Assembly (NCBI GenBank): GCA_001972305.1
Contig: BDDD01002684.1
Coordinates: forward strand, 364,625 to 428,624
DNA from: Cephalotus follicularis
Lineage: Eukaryota > Streptophyta > Magnoliopsida > Oxalidales > Cephalotaceae
Reading direction: 5' to 3'
DNA: 64,000 nt
Shown here one piece after another: positions 22,311 to 33,760 of the stretch; within the stretch, counting starts at the first letter, position 1; every line of letters begins with the position of its first letter. Made by a program: the position numbers and the translations under genes. A model generated the notes under the pieces. That model did no database searches. It was given only the letters and a program-made list of their open reading frames with translations, and was not told the DNA's origin.

Positions 22311-22765
22311 AAAACTTTTTTCCTCTAAATTTACTCACATTAGAGGGGAAAGAAATATAGGTTCTGACTGCTCATCTCATTCTTGTTCTCCCAAGAAGAA
22401 TTTCTACCATATGATTCCTCTTAAAAGAACCTGACTGTCACACCCCGTTTTTTCCAACTTACATTGGACAAGCATATAAGGTGATATCAGTAATAAGCAT
22501 AAGAATATCCAGCATTCCAAATAACAATTCATAAATAGATTTGCGGAAGCATTCAGTAAGCCGAAATATAATACAAGTCATCCGCACGCATCCCATACTA
22601 CGTGCAGGCATAATCCAATAATTATCCTTAACATAAGGAAAATTCTACAATACGGGGTATGAACCGTTCATTACAAATTACAATACAACATCATAAATAA
22701 CAACCTTAAGTTGAAAAATAGAAGCTTTCCAAGCTTCAGCAGCAATCTCCAAGTCTTCGCTTAAT

Positions 22766-23863
22766 CTGAAATTGTAGGGGTTAGCCGTTGTCCTCACTTG
22801 GCTAAGTAGGAAGATAATGCATGCTAAGGAATATATGAATGCAACATGTATGACAGTTTATATTTAAAATAACATTTAAATGAGCCAATATATAAGCAAT
22901 CATGCCAAGTGGCCATAAACAATCCATATGCAAGAATACCGCACAAGGGTACAATCAATCAATCCAGTGGTTTGTCCGAAGACCAGTATTGGGCTCAAGA
23001 CGTCGCTAACCCCTAGCCTACGTCGAGCCACCTAGCTATCACCCTAACTCCGCTGATGATAGGAGGTAAACAGTACTACCGGCATTAAGCGGACAGTTAA
23101 CAATCAAGCTCTGCATTGCAGGCAGTTTTGGTGTGTACTCTAGCCAACTCCTGGCACATAGGACCACCTCCGTTAGCCAGTGACATCTGCCATCACTCGA
23201 CTAATCGGCAATACGCATAGACAATCAATTCAATCAGTGCAATTCAATAATAATATTACATATATAAATAATATGCAATATCAAAGTGTTTTCTTTAGAA
23301 ACATATAACATTTCAGTGATCGTATGTCTCATGTGAGGAAAACGATATCATTACAGTAGTGGTTCCCAGTTTGGGAACAAAACAGTAGTCGCCTCACATA
23401 GGAGGAAAATCATTAGTTCCTTTTTAAACAATAGCTTTCATTTTGAAAATGATTTTTTAAACCATCAATTGTGCATATAGCACATAATTCGTTCGATCAT
23501 TGAAATATAAGTGGTTGTGGTGTTAATAACACCAAAACAATATATACTATATAATGGTAGTATATACAATTCAATAACAGTACAAGACAGTAGCAATTCA
23601 ATCTATATCATGCAAATTTACCCAGGACAGTCGACTGCTCTCAAGAACAGTCGGCTGTTTTGGTTGAGTAGTCGACTGCTTTGTCTTAATAGTCTACTGG
23701 ATAGGGTTGAGCAGTCGGCTGCTTCTGCCCAGAAAATGCAGGCAGTAGCAGTTTGTATGCATTTCAATGTTCAATTTCTAACCAATTCCACACAAGAAGT
23801 CATACAGAAAATAACATACATGATATGCATATAATATCTTCCATAACATATCACTACCCCTAC
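22766..23863 (-). other. Putative intron inside solo LTR 22436-25013
   Basis: The minus-strand donor TGAG|GTAGGGG starts at 23863. The acceptor side is CTAACCCCTACAATTTCAG|A, ending at 22766, with the plant branch-point form CTAAC. The same pair occurs at corresponding positions in LTRs 28086, 52758 and 58886. Length is 1098 bases. No transcript evidence is available. Confidence 0.4.
23628..23721. repeat. CAGYCGRCTG array
   Basis: Five copies (CAGTCGACTG, CAGTCGGCTG, TAGTCGACTG, TAGTCTACTG, CAGTCGGCTG) lie within 94 bases, just inside the putative LTR intron. Confidence 0.85.
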
Positions 23864-24764
23864 CTCAATAGCTTATCCCAAGATCAATTGGAATGATCTT
23901 TCTCTTTGTGTTTCCAAGCTTTTCACCAATAATCCTTTTAATTCCAGTAGGTTCAATCTATATCATGCATGCATGTGCTTCAGTCATTAACCAGTAGGTT
24001 TGTCTAGATTATCCAGCTACAATAGTTGTCCTAACAGTGATTCAACAATAGTTCATCACGCCATTTAACTATCCTTTTTACCATATCTCTATGAACCTTG
24101 TGCCCATCTATTTAAATCTCATATTCCTTAACTTGAAACATGTGTACAGAAGGTATACTTAAGGAAATTAGTAAGTTTAAGACAACTACAATTCGAGTTA
24201 GAGCTATTTAAATTCTCTAAGCTTTATATCCATGTTTCTTACTCCCATATCACCATTCCAAATTAATTCTAGAAACTGTTAATCCTTTATCATGTTAACA
24301 TACGATAACTAACCATCCTAGTTACGGTACTACTTAAGGAGGGAGCTCGAATTGGAACTTACCAGGAGAAGTCCAAAGCTTCCAAGTCCTTCTTTCAGCT
24401 TTCCAAAATCCTCAATGCAAGCTCTAATGATTTTCCAGCCACTCTCCTCTATCTTCAGTGTTTTCTAACACTCACTCACAGTCCTAACAGTTGATATAGA
24501 GCTTTGAATTTGCCAGAGTCCCTTAACTCCTCCTTCTCTCATCACATACACTCCTTTTCCTTTCTTCTTTCTATCTCTTTCTCACCCTTTTCACTTCTAC
24601 TTTGCAGGTTGCAGGTCTGCAATTTGCAGAAGGATTAGAGGACATGCAAGGCACTCCCCTTCCATGTTATGGCAGCTGGTGACACGCACTTCACATGCAT
24701 GCCACATTTGGAACACTTGGCATCATTGTCTCTGCGTCTACCAGGCGCCTATTCTGCAGCATTC

Positions 24765-24843
24765 CAGTCGACTGTCTTCAACAGGTAGTCGACTGCCCAC
24801 TCACGCCTCAGACAGTCGACTGTTCCCCTGTGACAGTCGGCTG
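24765..24843. repeat. CAGYCGRCTG array in U3
   Basis: Four copies (CAGTCGACTG, TAGTCGACTG, CAGTCGACTG, CAGTCGGCTG) lie within about 170-250 bases of the transcriptional 5' end of this LTR. Confidence 0.85.
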
Positions 24844-25018
24844 TCGATGACTGTTTTTAGGGTTCTTAAGTTTGATACTTCACCAATTGTACATCCATTT
24901 ATCCCAAGCAATTACCAATCACAATTTATAATAATTGGACATTAAATTCAAATGAGTGCACATTTTATTAATCAATATTACAATGTACACAAATTGAATT
25001 TGCGGTTATTACACTGAC

Positions 25019-25952
25019 TTTGTCTGTCATGGATTTGAACTGATACTTTCTCACTTTTCAATTCTGACAAATTTATGACTAACAAATGTAATCCAATGTG
25101 ACTTATATCGTATCATACCTTAGCTGTGTCCGTGTTGATCATATAATGAAGTTCATCGCGACATGCTCCATGCATAAAGCTGACAGGTTCACGAGCAATG
25201 TTTTGACCCCTCTAACACAAAGGATAATTCATCTGAAGATGAGCAAGAGACGTAGAAAACTTCTTACTCAAAGCATCTGTGACCATGTATGTATTGCCCT
25301 ACGGTATCGTTAGCGTAATCGTAGTCTTTAATCATTTCCACCCATCTCTACATGTGGTTCGAATCCCTGTCTATAAAGATCTACGTAGGGCTGACATTCG
25401 TCCACAATAGATGATGTCTTCTAGACATAGCCCTTGTAGGGTAAATCCTTCATTGTACTTCGCTAACGTTTCTACCAAGTGCTCAAACAAACACGTACTA
25501 CAATGATTTCCTGAACCTCTTCTAACAATTTGTCACTATCAACGATTCGTCACTGCGATGTTGTTCTGAAATGTATGCAAGAACTCTAAAAGAGTTCATC
25601 CAATGCATTTAAAGTGCCCTTTCTGAAAATCATGCTCTAATAAGTCATAAAGTTTAGAATAGGTAGGCAATAGCCAGTTAGAACTCGGGCTCAAACACAT
25701 GTATTAAGAAAGCGATTGGAAAAGGTATCGTCCTCGCGGCTAAATTTTCCACTACCCAAAACGAAGATAACATCCTAGAATACCTTCACTCTTAGAATCC
25801 TTATCCTTACATACTATAATTATACATGAGTCGTCTATCCGGTAACCTTAAAAGATCTCACTATCATTGCCCACAGCGGGACCCATCTCCTTGACCACGA
25901 GGCATGCTACCGAACACATGACTCTGATGCAATGCATGATATGCATGAGTTT
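25019..25952 (-). pseudogene. Decayed gypsy pol, minus strand
   Basis: This continues the minus-strand element whose 3' LTR is 20700-22296, interrupted by the solo LTR. Around 25235-25275 the minus strand gives VTDALSKKFSTSLAHL, the RNase H end also seen at 15775-15840, and 25300-25480 matches the plus-strand pol region 15650-15760 in reverse. Many stops are present. It is cut at 25952 by the CACTA 5' end. Confidence 0.65.
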
Positions 25953-26190
25953 CACTACTAGAAAAAGGACAATTCCCGACCGCTCTTTTTGATGACCCCT
26001 ATGCCGACCGCCATAGCGGTCGGTAAATTCCCTTAAATGAATTTGTGTTGGTCTCCATCGGCAACCGCATTTTTTGGAATTATCGACCGCTTAGACGGTT
26101 GGTAATTCCAAAATGACCAATATTATTATTTATTTCTATTTAGCAACCACCGTTTTTGTTTTACCGACAGCCAAGGCGGTCGGTAATTAT
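25953..26190. repeat. CACTA 5' terminal and subterminal repeats
   Basis: The terminal inverted repeat is followed by at least four subterminal units of GACCGCCATAGCGGTCGGTA type in both orientations (25978, 26006, 26088, 26170). In En/Spm such units bind the TNPA-like protein; that role here is by analogy. Confidence 0.8.
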
Positions 26191-28085
26191 CTTATTTTGA
26201 AATAAAGCAGATGGCTTTTGATCAATTCCTTTTACACGATTCCATTTTTTTTTATAACTTCATCTCTCTGTCTTCATCTTCATCGCTTTTGGTCATTCAG
26301 GCTCCAAATCCGCTCAATCGCTTTTGGTCATTCATCGCTTTTGAAATAAAGCAGATCTCTCTCTGTCTTCGAAGCTCCAAATCGACCAACGTTTTCTGTC
26401 CATATCCGCTCAATCGTTCCAAGCTGCCAATCGACGAACGGTTGCTTCCAGATCCGATTTCAGGTACCGTTTTCACTCAATTTTTTTAATGCCTTTCATG
26501 CATGAGACTATAGTAGCTGTTGGTTCTTGTTTGATTGGATCTGGCACTATCTTGTGTCCGATCTGCTTTGCCCATTTTGACGATTTAGTTGTAGCTGTTG
26601 GCATTTTGATGATTTAATTGTAATGTTTCGATTTGACTATTGATTTTTTGTCTCTTTTGATTAAACTGATGTTCTTGTTGTAAATTTTTGCTTTGCCCAT
26701 AGTCATGGTCTTGATGTGTTCTGTTGCTGCATTTATGCCTCTAATGTATTACTTTATGTCAACGTATTGCTTCTCATTTAGACCAGGCACAGTCAAGTTG
26801 AAAATAGATTGCTTCTTGTTGTAAAATTTTGCTTTGCCCATAGTCATGGTCTTGATGTGTTCTATTGCTGCATTTATGCCTCTAATGTATTACTTTATGT
26901 CAACGTATTGCTTCTCATTTAGACCAGACACAGTCAAGATGAAAATAGATTGCTTCTTTGTGGTAATTGTTGTTACTTTATTTGGGGGTCAATGGCATAA
27001 TCGATGTTTGAACTATTGTAATTGATCAATTTAGTGCATCAACTATTTTTTTGGTCAATTGAATACTCTAACTCCATAATGTCAAGTAATGTAGTCCAAC
27101 CGTGAACATTGTCGTTAAATTTGCCGACATGACCCTTAATTGGCCATGTCGTTACTCTGGGAGCTCATTACTTTTGATAGGAGTCGATTCTTTTCATAGG
27201 GTTTAAAGATGTTCATCCAAAATCCGGTAATAGTAGACCATGGAGTTGACTCTTAATTTGTAATAGTCAAGACTTCCTATTTTCTTGTCTGTTTGGAGCG
27301 ACTATTTTAATGTTGTATGATAAGGAATTTTATATGTTTGTGTATATATATTATTGCATCGGGTAGTGGGGATTTTCATGAGTAGTAGTAGAGGAGCATC
27401 TTGGACCATATTTAGACTGCTAAATACTCACTGTTCTTTCTCTCTCTCTCTCAAAATTATATTGTTGTATGTATAAAAGATTTGACTTGGATTCTCTAGC
27501 TTAGATTGAAGAATGACCTTTACCATAAATGATAAATTAAAGTCGAGTCATGGAATTCAAGGTATAGTTAGAGCTAGGTGGCATGCATCCTACTCATGTA
27601 AAAGATTTATTAACAAGAAGTTAAATTATGGAACTGTCATGAAACAACACGATGCATAGCATTTACCATGGACAATTGGTGGGTTCTTGCAGCAAGATTA
27701 ATGTGCTTGCTTAGCCGTAGATGATAAATGCATCTTATAGTAATTAAGACATTGGGTATTTTAGTTGAGTGTAGCCAAGGCCAATATATAATGTCTACTT
27801 TAAACACATCTAGAATTTAGATTTTAGACAAACATGGCTCATTAACTTTTCCATTTTATTCAAAACCCAATAATGTATACATTCACACATATATATACAA
27901 GTTCTTTTCATGTGAAGTACTCTTCAAAGTGGAAAGCTGCTAGATGAAGAACTAAATGCCTTAAGTGAGAGTATATTAAATTTACTTTGCACTTATAAGT
28001 AAAAAGCTGAAAATGAGGGAAAAAGAATTAGAAGATGCTATCATAGTGTAAACACTTCATTCATTGAAATTGTTGAAGGTATAAC
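26191..28085 (+). other. CACTA transposase leader region
   Basis: CT-rich sequence from 26245 to 26460 looks like a transposase 5' leader exon, with a possible splice donor at 26463 (TTTCAG|GTACCG). No protein was recognised. It contains the 141-base duplication at 26675-26956 and a CT run near 27438. Confidence 0.4.
26675..26956. repeat. Direct tandem duplication, 2 x 141 bp
   Basis: Two nearly identical 141-base copies (marker AGTCATGGTCTTGATGTGTT at 26701 and 26842) differ at only a few positions. Confidence 0.9.
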
Positions 28086-28469
28086 TGTCACGCCCCCATT
28101 TTCCACGACAAGACAACATATAAAGTGGTAAGGCAATCAACACAAGATAATTCAGCTCATGCAAAAATACCAATAAATAAAACCTTCGATAGCGGAAGCA
28201 ATAACATAAATGAGCCGAATTAAATACGCATCACGCATCCCATACTACATGATGCACAACAAGGTTTATAAATAAACCCAACATAACTGTCGATCGCCCA
28301 AAAACGGAGCGTGAAATAATAATACAGTACGAGATAACAAAATATCCTTTGTTACAAAATCCGGATAACATTATCAATGTTCAATAACCCAAATACATAA
28401 ATAAGAGAGATAACAAAGTCTTCTCTTTAAATCTCCGTGCATGCTCCATGTCAAGACCACTCTGTCAAT

Positions 28470-28955
28470 CTGTTACAGTAGGGGTTAGCCTTTGTAATAT
28501 CACCCTCTAAACGTGTAAGGCATGCTACTGGTTAACAGGAACATAACCAAAGCATCAATTCGAAACCAAATAGGTGATTCCAAGTGGCTAGATGGCCATC
28601 AGAAGTGAACGTTACAGTTCTACAATTTCCCAGAAAAGGCATCGATGTTAATAAAAAGACATTGATGTCTTTCACGTTTTCACACGAAGGCATCGACGTC
28701 TTTACATAGACGTCGATGTCTTTACAACCCAGAACGTCTTTTTCCACAGTTTTAACATACCAAGCCATTATCAAATCCATCCTTTACACAACCAACTCAC
28801 ATATTCATGTAATCGTACATGAATGAAAAACTCAGTGTATCAAAGTAACACCACAACAGTCTAGAATCACAATTCAACCATTAACATTCAATTCATCATG
28901 TTATTCATTAACTTAAAACTCAAAATGCATGTATAAATCCATCACTTTCCCCTAC
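28470..28955 (-). other. Putative LTR intron
   Basis: The donor is ATAAG|GTAGGGG at 28955. The branch point and acceptor are CTAACCCCTACTGTAACAG|A, ending at 28470. Length is 486 bases. The palindrome array 28638-28738 lies inside. The second LTR kept the donor (about 32925) but lost the acceptor because it is truncated at 32466. Confidence 0.4.
28638..28738. repeat. ATCGAYGTC palindrome array
   Basis: Four units (GGCATCGATGTT, GACATTGATGTC, GGCATCGACGTC, GACGTCGATGTC) form two imperfect inverted pairs. Confidence 0.8.
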
Positions 28956-29467
28956 CTTATTGTTCCAAGTTAGGAACTGGAAAGTCCACCTCCTTGAGTT
29001 CCCAGGTTCTGGCCACCAGAAGCTCCAAGGTTCCCTCAGCAACTGCTACCCACGAGCTCCAATCTCTAGCTCCAAGCAAACCCAACAATGGTGGCTCTCA
29101 TACTCACTGTTTTCTTTCCTCTATTTCCTTTGGTGTTTTAAAACGAGAGAGAGAAGCGGGGAGGGTTGTTCTTATGTAGCTGGCTCCCCCCTAACATCCT
29201 TCTCCTTACATATAATGGGCACCTCTCGTGCCCTCTCCCACTTTCTAGATTCTGCACTTTCCTTTTGTTTTCTTTAACCTTCTTTCTTTTGCAGGATGCT
29301 ATGTTCCTTGCATGTTCCATGTGAGGGTCATGTTTTGAGCATGCCAGGCAACACACCATCATGATCAACTCGTCACAAAGCACATGTTAAAGCGTCTGTA
29401 AAGCCCCCAAAGATCCCTTTGCATGTTACTCTGTCGGTGAAAAGGTACGACATATGTTCTTTACAAA

Positions 29468-29622
29468 GGCGTCGACGTCTTTCCTTAGACGTCGATGTCT
29501 TTTCCATTTTTGTAAGAAGGTGTCGAGGCCTTATCTTAATGTCGACGTGCATGCCCATGCATTCACGTGTACCTCAGTCCCCATAGGCGTCGACGTCTTT
29601 CCAAAGACGTCGATGTCTTTAT
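29468..29622. repeat. GACGTCGAYGTC palindrome array in U3
   Basis: Inverted pairs such as GGCGTCGACGTC...AGACGTCGATGTCTTT recur around 29468-29510 and 29586-29622. The near-palindrome AAAGACGTCGATGTCTTT contains GACGTC (an ACGT-core bZIP box) and the GTCGAC/GTCGAT core. Confidence 0.85.
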
Positions 29623-29829
29623 CCCAAAACAGCACCGTTTCAAGCTTTGACATACACATTCCATTTCCAAAACAAAAATTAGGGTTTGTAAGCATCTTTT
29701 GAGTTCAAAACTCAACATTCTCATTAAATCAAGTTTAAGATTACATCATAAATCGAAATATTACATTCAGGAAAAATACCGGGCTTTACATCCACCCCTC
29801 CTTCAAGAAATTTCATCCTCGAAATTAAC

Positions 29830-31300
29830 AAAATACTAGAACAAGTGTGGGTAACGTTCTCGGATGTCATCCTCACGTTCCCAAGTCGCTTCATCCGGCC
29901 GATGAAATTGCCACAGAACCTTTACCATCGGAATGGACGGGTTCCTCAATACTTGTGTCTTCCAATCCAAGATTTTCACGGGTGACTCCTCGCAGGAAAG
30001 ATCATCCCTTACCGTAACCGAGTCATAATCCAGGACATGTGATGGGTCTCGGATATAACATTCACACTTACTGAATTTGGCATACAGCTGGTGCTCTCGG
30101 AGAACCTGTAGAGCCAACCTCATGTGGCAAGCATGCTCTTCCTCACTTCTTGAGTATACTAGCACGCATCAATAAACACAACGATGAACTGGTCCAAGTA
30201 CGGTCGGAACACATCGTTCATCAATGACATGAACGCAGACGGTGCATTGGTAACACCAAAAGGCATCACCAGGAACACATAGTGACCGTATCTTATCAGG
30301 AATGCAGTTTTCTCAATATCTCCTTCCCTCACCCTCAACTGGTGATATCCTGTTCTCAAATCAAGCTTTGAGAACACCCTCGCTCCTTGCAACTGGTCAA
30401 ACAAATCCTCGATGTGGGGTAAAGGATACTTGTTCTTGATAGTTGCTTTGTTCAACATTCTGTAGTCGATGCAGAGCCTCATCGACCCATCTTTCTTCTT
30501 GACAAACAGTACAGGTGCACCCCACGGCGAAACAGTGGGTCGAGTGAAACCCTTATCGATCAGATCCTGTAACTGTAATTTTAACTCTCTTAATTCTGCA
30601 GGAGCCATTCTGTATGGTGTTTTTGAAATAGGAGCTGTACCTGGTGTAAGATCGATAAAAAACTCCATATTTCTTCTCGGTGGTAAAGATCCCAAGTCAT
30701 ACGGAAATACATCTGGAAATTCACACACTACTGGGATCTCCTCCAGGCTCAAACCCTTCTCCTTCCTCCGATCAATTAAATAGGCAAGATACCCTTCACA
30801 TCCTTTCTCGAGATACCTCGACGCACAGATGAAGGATATGATTGGTGTATAAAACCCCTTGTCCCCCTTGAACTTGAAAGTAGTACCATCGGGCAGACGA
30901 AAATCAACCGTCTTGCTGTAGCAATCCATGTAAGCATGATGTGCTGACAGTCAATCCATCCCCAAAATAATATCAAAGTCGCGGATAGGTAATACTATCA
31001 AGTCCGCGTACAAGGGAATGCCTGCCATAGACATCTCACAACCCCTATATACAGTATCTGTATACATGGAAACTCCGACAGGTGTGCTCACATCCAAAGT
31101 ATATGGCATGCAGTCAGGTGTTACATCTAAACATGATGCAAAATGTGATGAAATGAAAGAATGTGATGCTCCAGGGTCCATCAATACTTTAGCAGCAAAA
31201 CCATAAATATACAGTGTACCTCCAACTACCGAGGTAGACTCCGGAACCTCTGTCTGTGAAAGGGTAAAAACTCTACTTTTCGCAATGCCCTTGCCGGTGT
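29830..31300 (-). pseudogene. Gypsy pol with large internal deletion
   Basis: In order on the minus strand: protease (MMDPGASHSFISSHFAS, near 31184; the catalytic triplet is DPG instead of DSG or DTG), then reverse transcriptase from 30929 with [37 protein letters not shown] and [15 protein letters not shown]. At the catalytic FxDD motif a net one-base loss shifts the frame (FIVVFIDAC then stop). The next frame (30165-29836) starts [20 protein letters not shown] and jumps within about 35 residues into the far C-terminus ([20 protein letters not shown], then [17 protein letters not shown]), a chromodomain-like tail. RNase H and integrase are entirely deleted. Confidence 0.9.
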
Positions 31301-32391
31301 CCCTTCGCTGTGAAGGCCCCGCTGCTGCTAGCTGGTCCGGTAGGTGTTGTAGCCTGACTCTTCGGGAAATCTTTCATTGAATGGCCAGATGCCCCATACC
31401 TCAAACATAGTCCGTTCATCCTCCAACAATCCTTTTGCAAGTGGCCCTTCCGACCACAGTGATAACAAGCTCAGGGTCCCGCATTACTCCCCTGACTAGG
31501 AGTGCCTAGTGTGGCAGTCTGCCCAGATCTGTTCTTCAATGATTTAGTTGGAGAACCACTGCCTTGCCATCTCGAAGAAGCTGATCTTGTCGGGCCCTGT
31601 TTATTTTGCTGGGCCCGAGCCCTCTCTGCTCGGTCCTCACTGGATATGCTCTCCAGCAGTCTCACCTTTTGAGCGACTTCCGAAAAAGTACCCAGCTCCA
31701 TAGCTCTTATACTCGACCGAAGGTCCGGTCGCAAGCCCTTCAAAAACCTCCGTATCTTTTTCACATCATCAGCTACCAGATATGGTGAATGTCTAGATAG
31801 CTCCATAAACCTAGCCTGGTACTCGGCCATAGTCATCTCTCCTTGCCGTAATTCAAGAAGCTCTGTCTCTCTCTGTTCTTGCTCCATCCGAGGTACATAG
31901 GAATCGAGGAACTCTGTCTGGAATCTCTCCCATGTAGCATCAAGTCCCACTGATTCCCACTTCGCTTTGACCATCTCCCACCAGTGAGTGGCCTCACCCC
32001 ATAGACGGTACACGGCAAATTTCAGTTTCTGAGTATCGGTACAGTCCATCACTGCAAAAATCTTCTCCAAGTCATGAAGCCATCTTTCAGCAATCGTGGC
32101 ATCAAGTTCACCCCGGAAGCTAGGAGGATTTTGTCTCATAAACCTCTCGATGTCCCTTCCAAACTGACTACCATCCTCTCCCGGGCAGTGATCGGGATCT
32201 CTATGTTACGGTCAAGCTTGCGGGTAGTACTGGCGCATCTCCTCCGCATTGGCCATATTAAAGGCCATCTGTTGCTGGAAGTAGTCCGCAATCCGGGTCA
32301 TCGGGTCTCTATTATCTTGAGGAATATTCACTCCTTCAGGGGCATTGGCTCCAATGGCCCTAGCCCTACCACGTGTTCTCCTTCGGTCCAT
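31300..32391 (-). pseudogene. Gypsy gag with CCHC zinc knuckle, one nonsense codon
   Basis: The start ATG at 32391 gives MDRRRTRGRARAIGANAPEG. The gag domain (32139-31800) contains AERWLHDLEKIFAVMDC, YRLWGEATHWWEMVKAKW and LRQGEMTMAEYQARFMELSR. A stop near 32205 lies between the N-terminus and the domain. A TGA at 31471 (probably from CGA) precedes an intact zinc knuckle CYHCGRKGHLQKDC; a second knuckle has lost cysteines (CLRYGASGHSMKDF). Gag would form the capsid and bind RNA. Closely related to the gag at 62182-63381. Confidence 0.9.
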
Positions 32392-32465
32392 TTGTTCCTA
32401 TAAGAAGGATGACGGTTAGTCACGACTTTAGGAAAACAATTTATTGATTGCCAAGGAAAATATCC

Positions 32466-33760
32466 AATATCACCCTCTAAACGTGTAAGGCATGCTACTG
32501 GTTAACAGGAACATAACCAAAGCATCAATTCGAAACCAAATAGGTGATTCCAAGTGGCTAGATGGCCATCAGAAGTGAACGTTACAGTTCTACAATTTCC
32601 CAGAAAAGGCATCGATGTTAATAAAAAGACATTGATGTCTTTCACGTTTTCACACGAAGGCATCGACGTCTTTACATAGACGTCGATGTCTTTACAACCC
32701 AGAACGTCTTTTTCCACAGTTTTAACATACCAAGCCATTATCAAATCCATCCTTTACACAACCAACTCACATATTCATGTAATCGTACATGGATGAACAA
32801 CTCAGTGTATCACAGTAACACCACAACAGTCTAGAATAGCAATTCAACCATTAACATGCAATTCATCATGTTATTCATTAACTTAAAACTCAAAATGCAT
32901 GTATAAATCCATCACTTTCCCCTACCTTATTGTTCCAAGTTAGGAACTGGAAAGTCCACCTCCTTGAGTTCCCAGGTTCTGGCCACCAGCAGCTCCAAGG
33001 TTCCCTCAGCAACTGCTACCCACGAGCTCCAATCTCTAGCTCCAAGCAAACCCAACAATGGTGGCTCTCACACTCACTGTTTTCTTTCCTCTCTTTCCTT
33101 TGGTGTTTTAAAACGAGAGAGAGAAGCGAGGAGGGTTGTTCTTATGCAGATGGCTCCCCCCTAACATCCTTCTCCTTACATATAATGGGCACCTCTCGTG
33201 CCCTCTCCCACTTTCCAGATTCTGCACTTTCCTTTTGTTTTCTTTAACCTTCTTTCTTTTGCAGGATGCTATGTTCCTTGCATGTTCCATGTGAGGGGCA
33301 TGTTTTGAGCATGCCAGGCAACACACCATCATGATCCACTCGTCACAAAGCACATGTTAAAGCGTCTGTAAAGCCCCCAAAGATCCCTTTGCATGTTACT
33401 CTGTCGGTGAAAAGGTACGATAGATGTTCTTTACAAAGGCGTCGACGTCTTTCCTTAGACGTCGATGTCTTTTCCATTTTTGTAAGAAGGTGTCGATGCC
33501 TTATCTCAATGTCGACGTGCATGCCCATGCATTCACGTGTACCTCAATCCCCATAGGCGTCGACGCCTTTCCAAAGACGTCGATGTCTTTATCCCAAAAC
33601 AGCACCGTTTCAAGCTTTGACATACACATTCCATTTCCAAAACCAAAATTAGGGTTTGTAAGCATCTTTTGAGTTCAAAACTCAACATTCTCATTAAATC
33701 AAGTTTAAGATTGCATCATAAATCGAAATATTACATTCAGGAAAAATACCGGGCGTTACA
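32466..33760 (-). repeat. 5' LTR of gypsy element, truncated (1295 bp)
   Basis: Identical in order to 28496-29790 with scattered substitutions. About 410 bases of the U5 end and the adjacent primer site are deleted; the junction ATCC|AATATCACCC shares two bases between the sides. Arrays at 32608-32708 and 33438-33592 repeat those of the other LTR. Confidence 0.9.

Larger units (their letters stand above)
22436..25013 (-). repeat. Solo gypsy LTR with perfect target duplication (2.58 kb)
   Basis: The edges are TGTCACACCCCG and GGTTATTACA, flanked on both sides by the 5-base duplication CTGAC (22431-22435 and 25014-25018). No internal sequence is present, so it arose by LTR-LTR recombination after insertion into the minus-strand gypsy element. 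It carries two CAGYCGRCTG arrays and the donor, branch point and acceptor of a putative LTR intron. Confidence 0.9.
28086..29790 (-). repeat. 3' LTR of gypsy element 28086-33760 (1705 bp)
   Basis: This is the complete LTR, followed by the polypurine tract GAAGGAGGGGTGGA on the minus strand (29791-29804). It shows two palindrome arrays (28638-28738 and 29468-29622) and a TATA-like ATTATATG near 29210 on the minus strand. It is almost identical to 32466-33760 where they overlap, so the element is young. Confidence 0.9.
28086..33760 (-). mobile_element. Gypsy (Tekay-like) element with internal and PBS deletions
   Basis: The LTR edges are TGTCACGCCCCC at 28086 and GGGCGTTACA at 33760, flanked by the perfect duplication ATAAC (28081-28085 and 33761-33765). 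The internal region is only 2.7 kb. Most of pol is gone, and the 5' LTR (right) is cut at 32466 so the primer site is missing. The fused pol ends in a chromodomain-like tail typical of Tekay-type chromoviruses. It cannot move by itself. Confidence 0.9.

Noticed and set aside
23511..23834. 107-codon ORF inside LTR 22436-25013
   Set aside because: It runs through a CAGYCGRCTG array and the putative intron; no conserved protein features.
28532..29383. Four short ORFs repeated at 32502-33353
   Set aside because: The duplication is that of the two LTRs of one gypsy element; ORFs differ by point changes and have no protein features.
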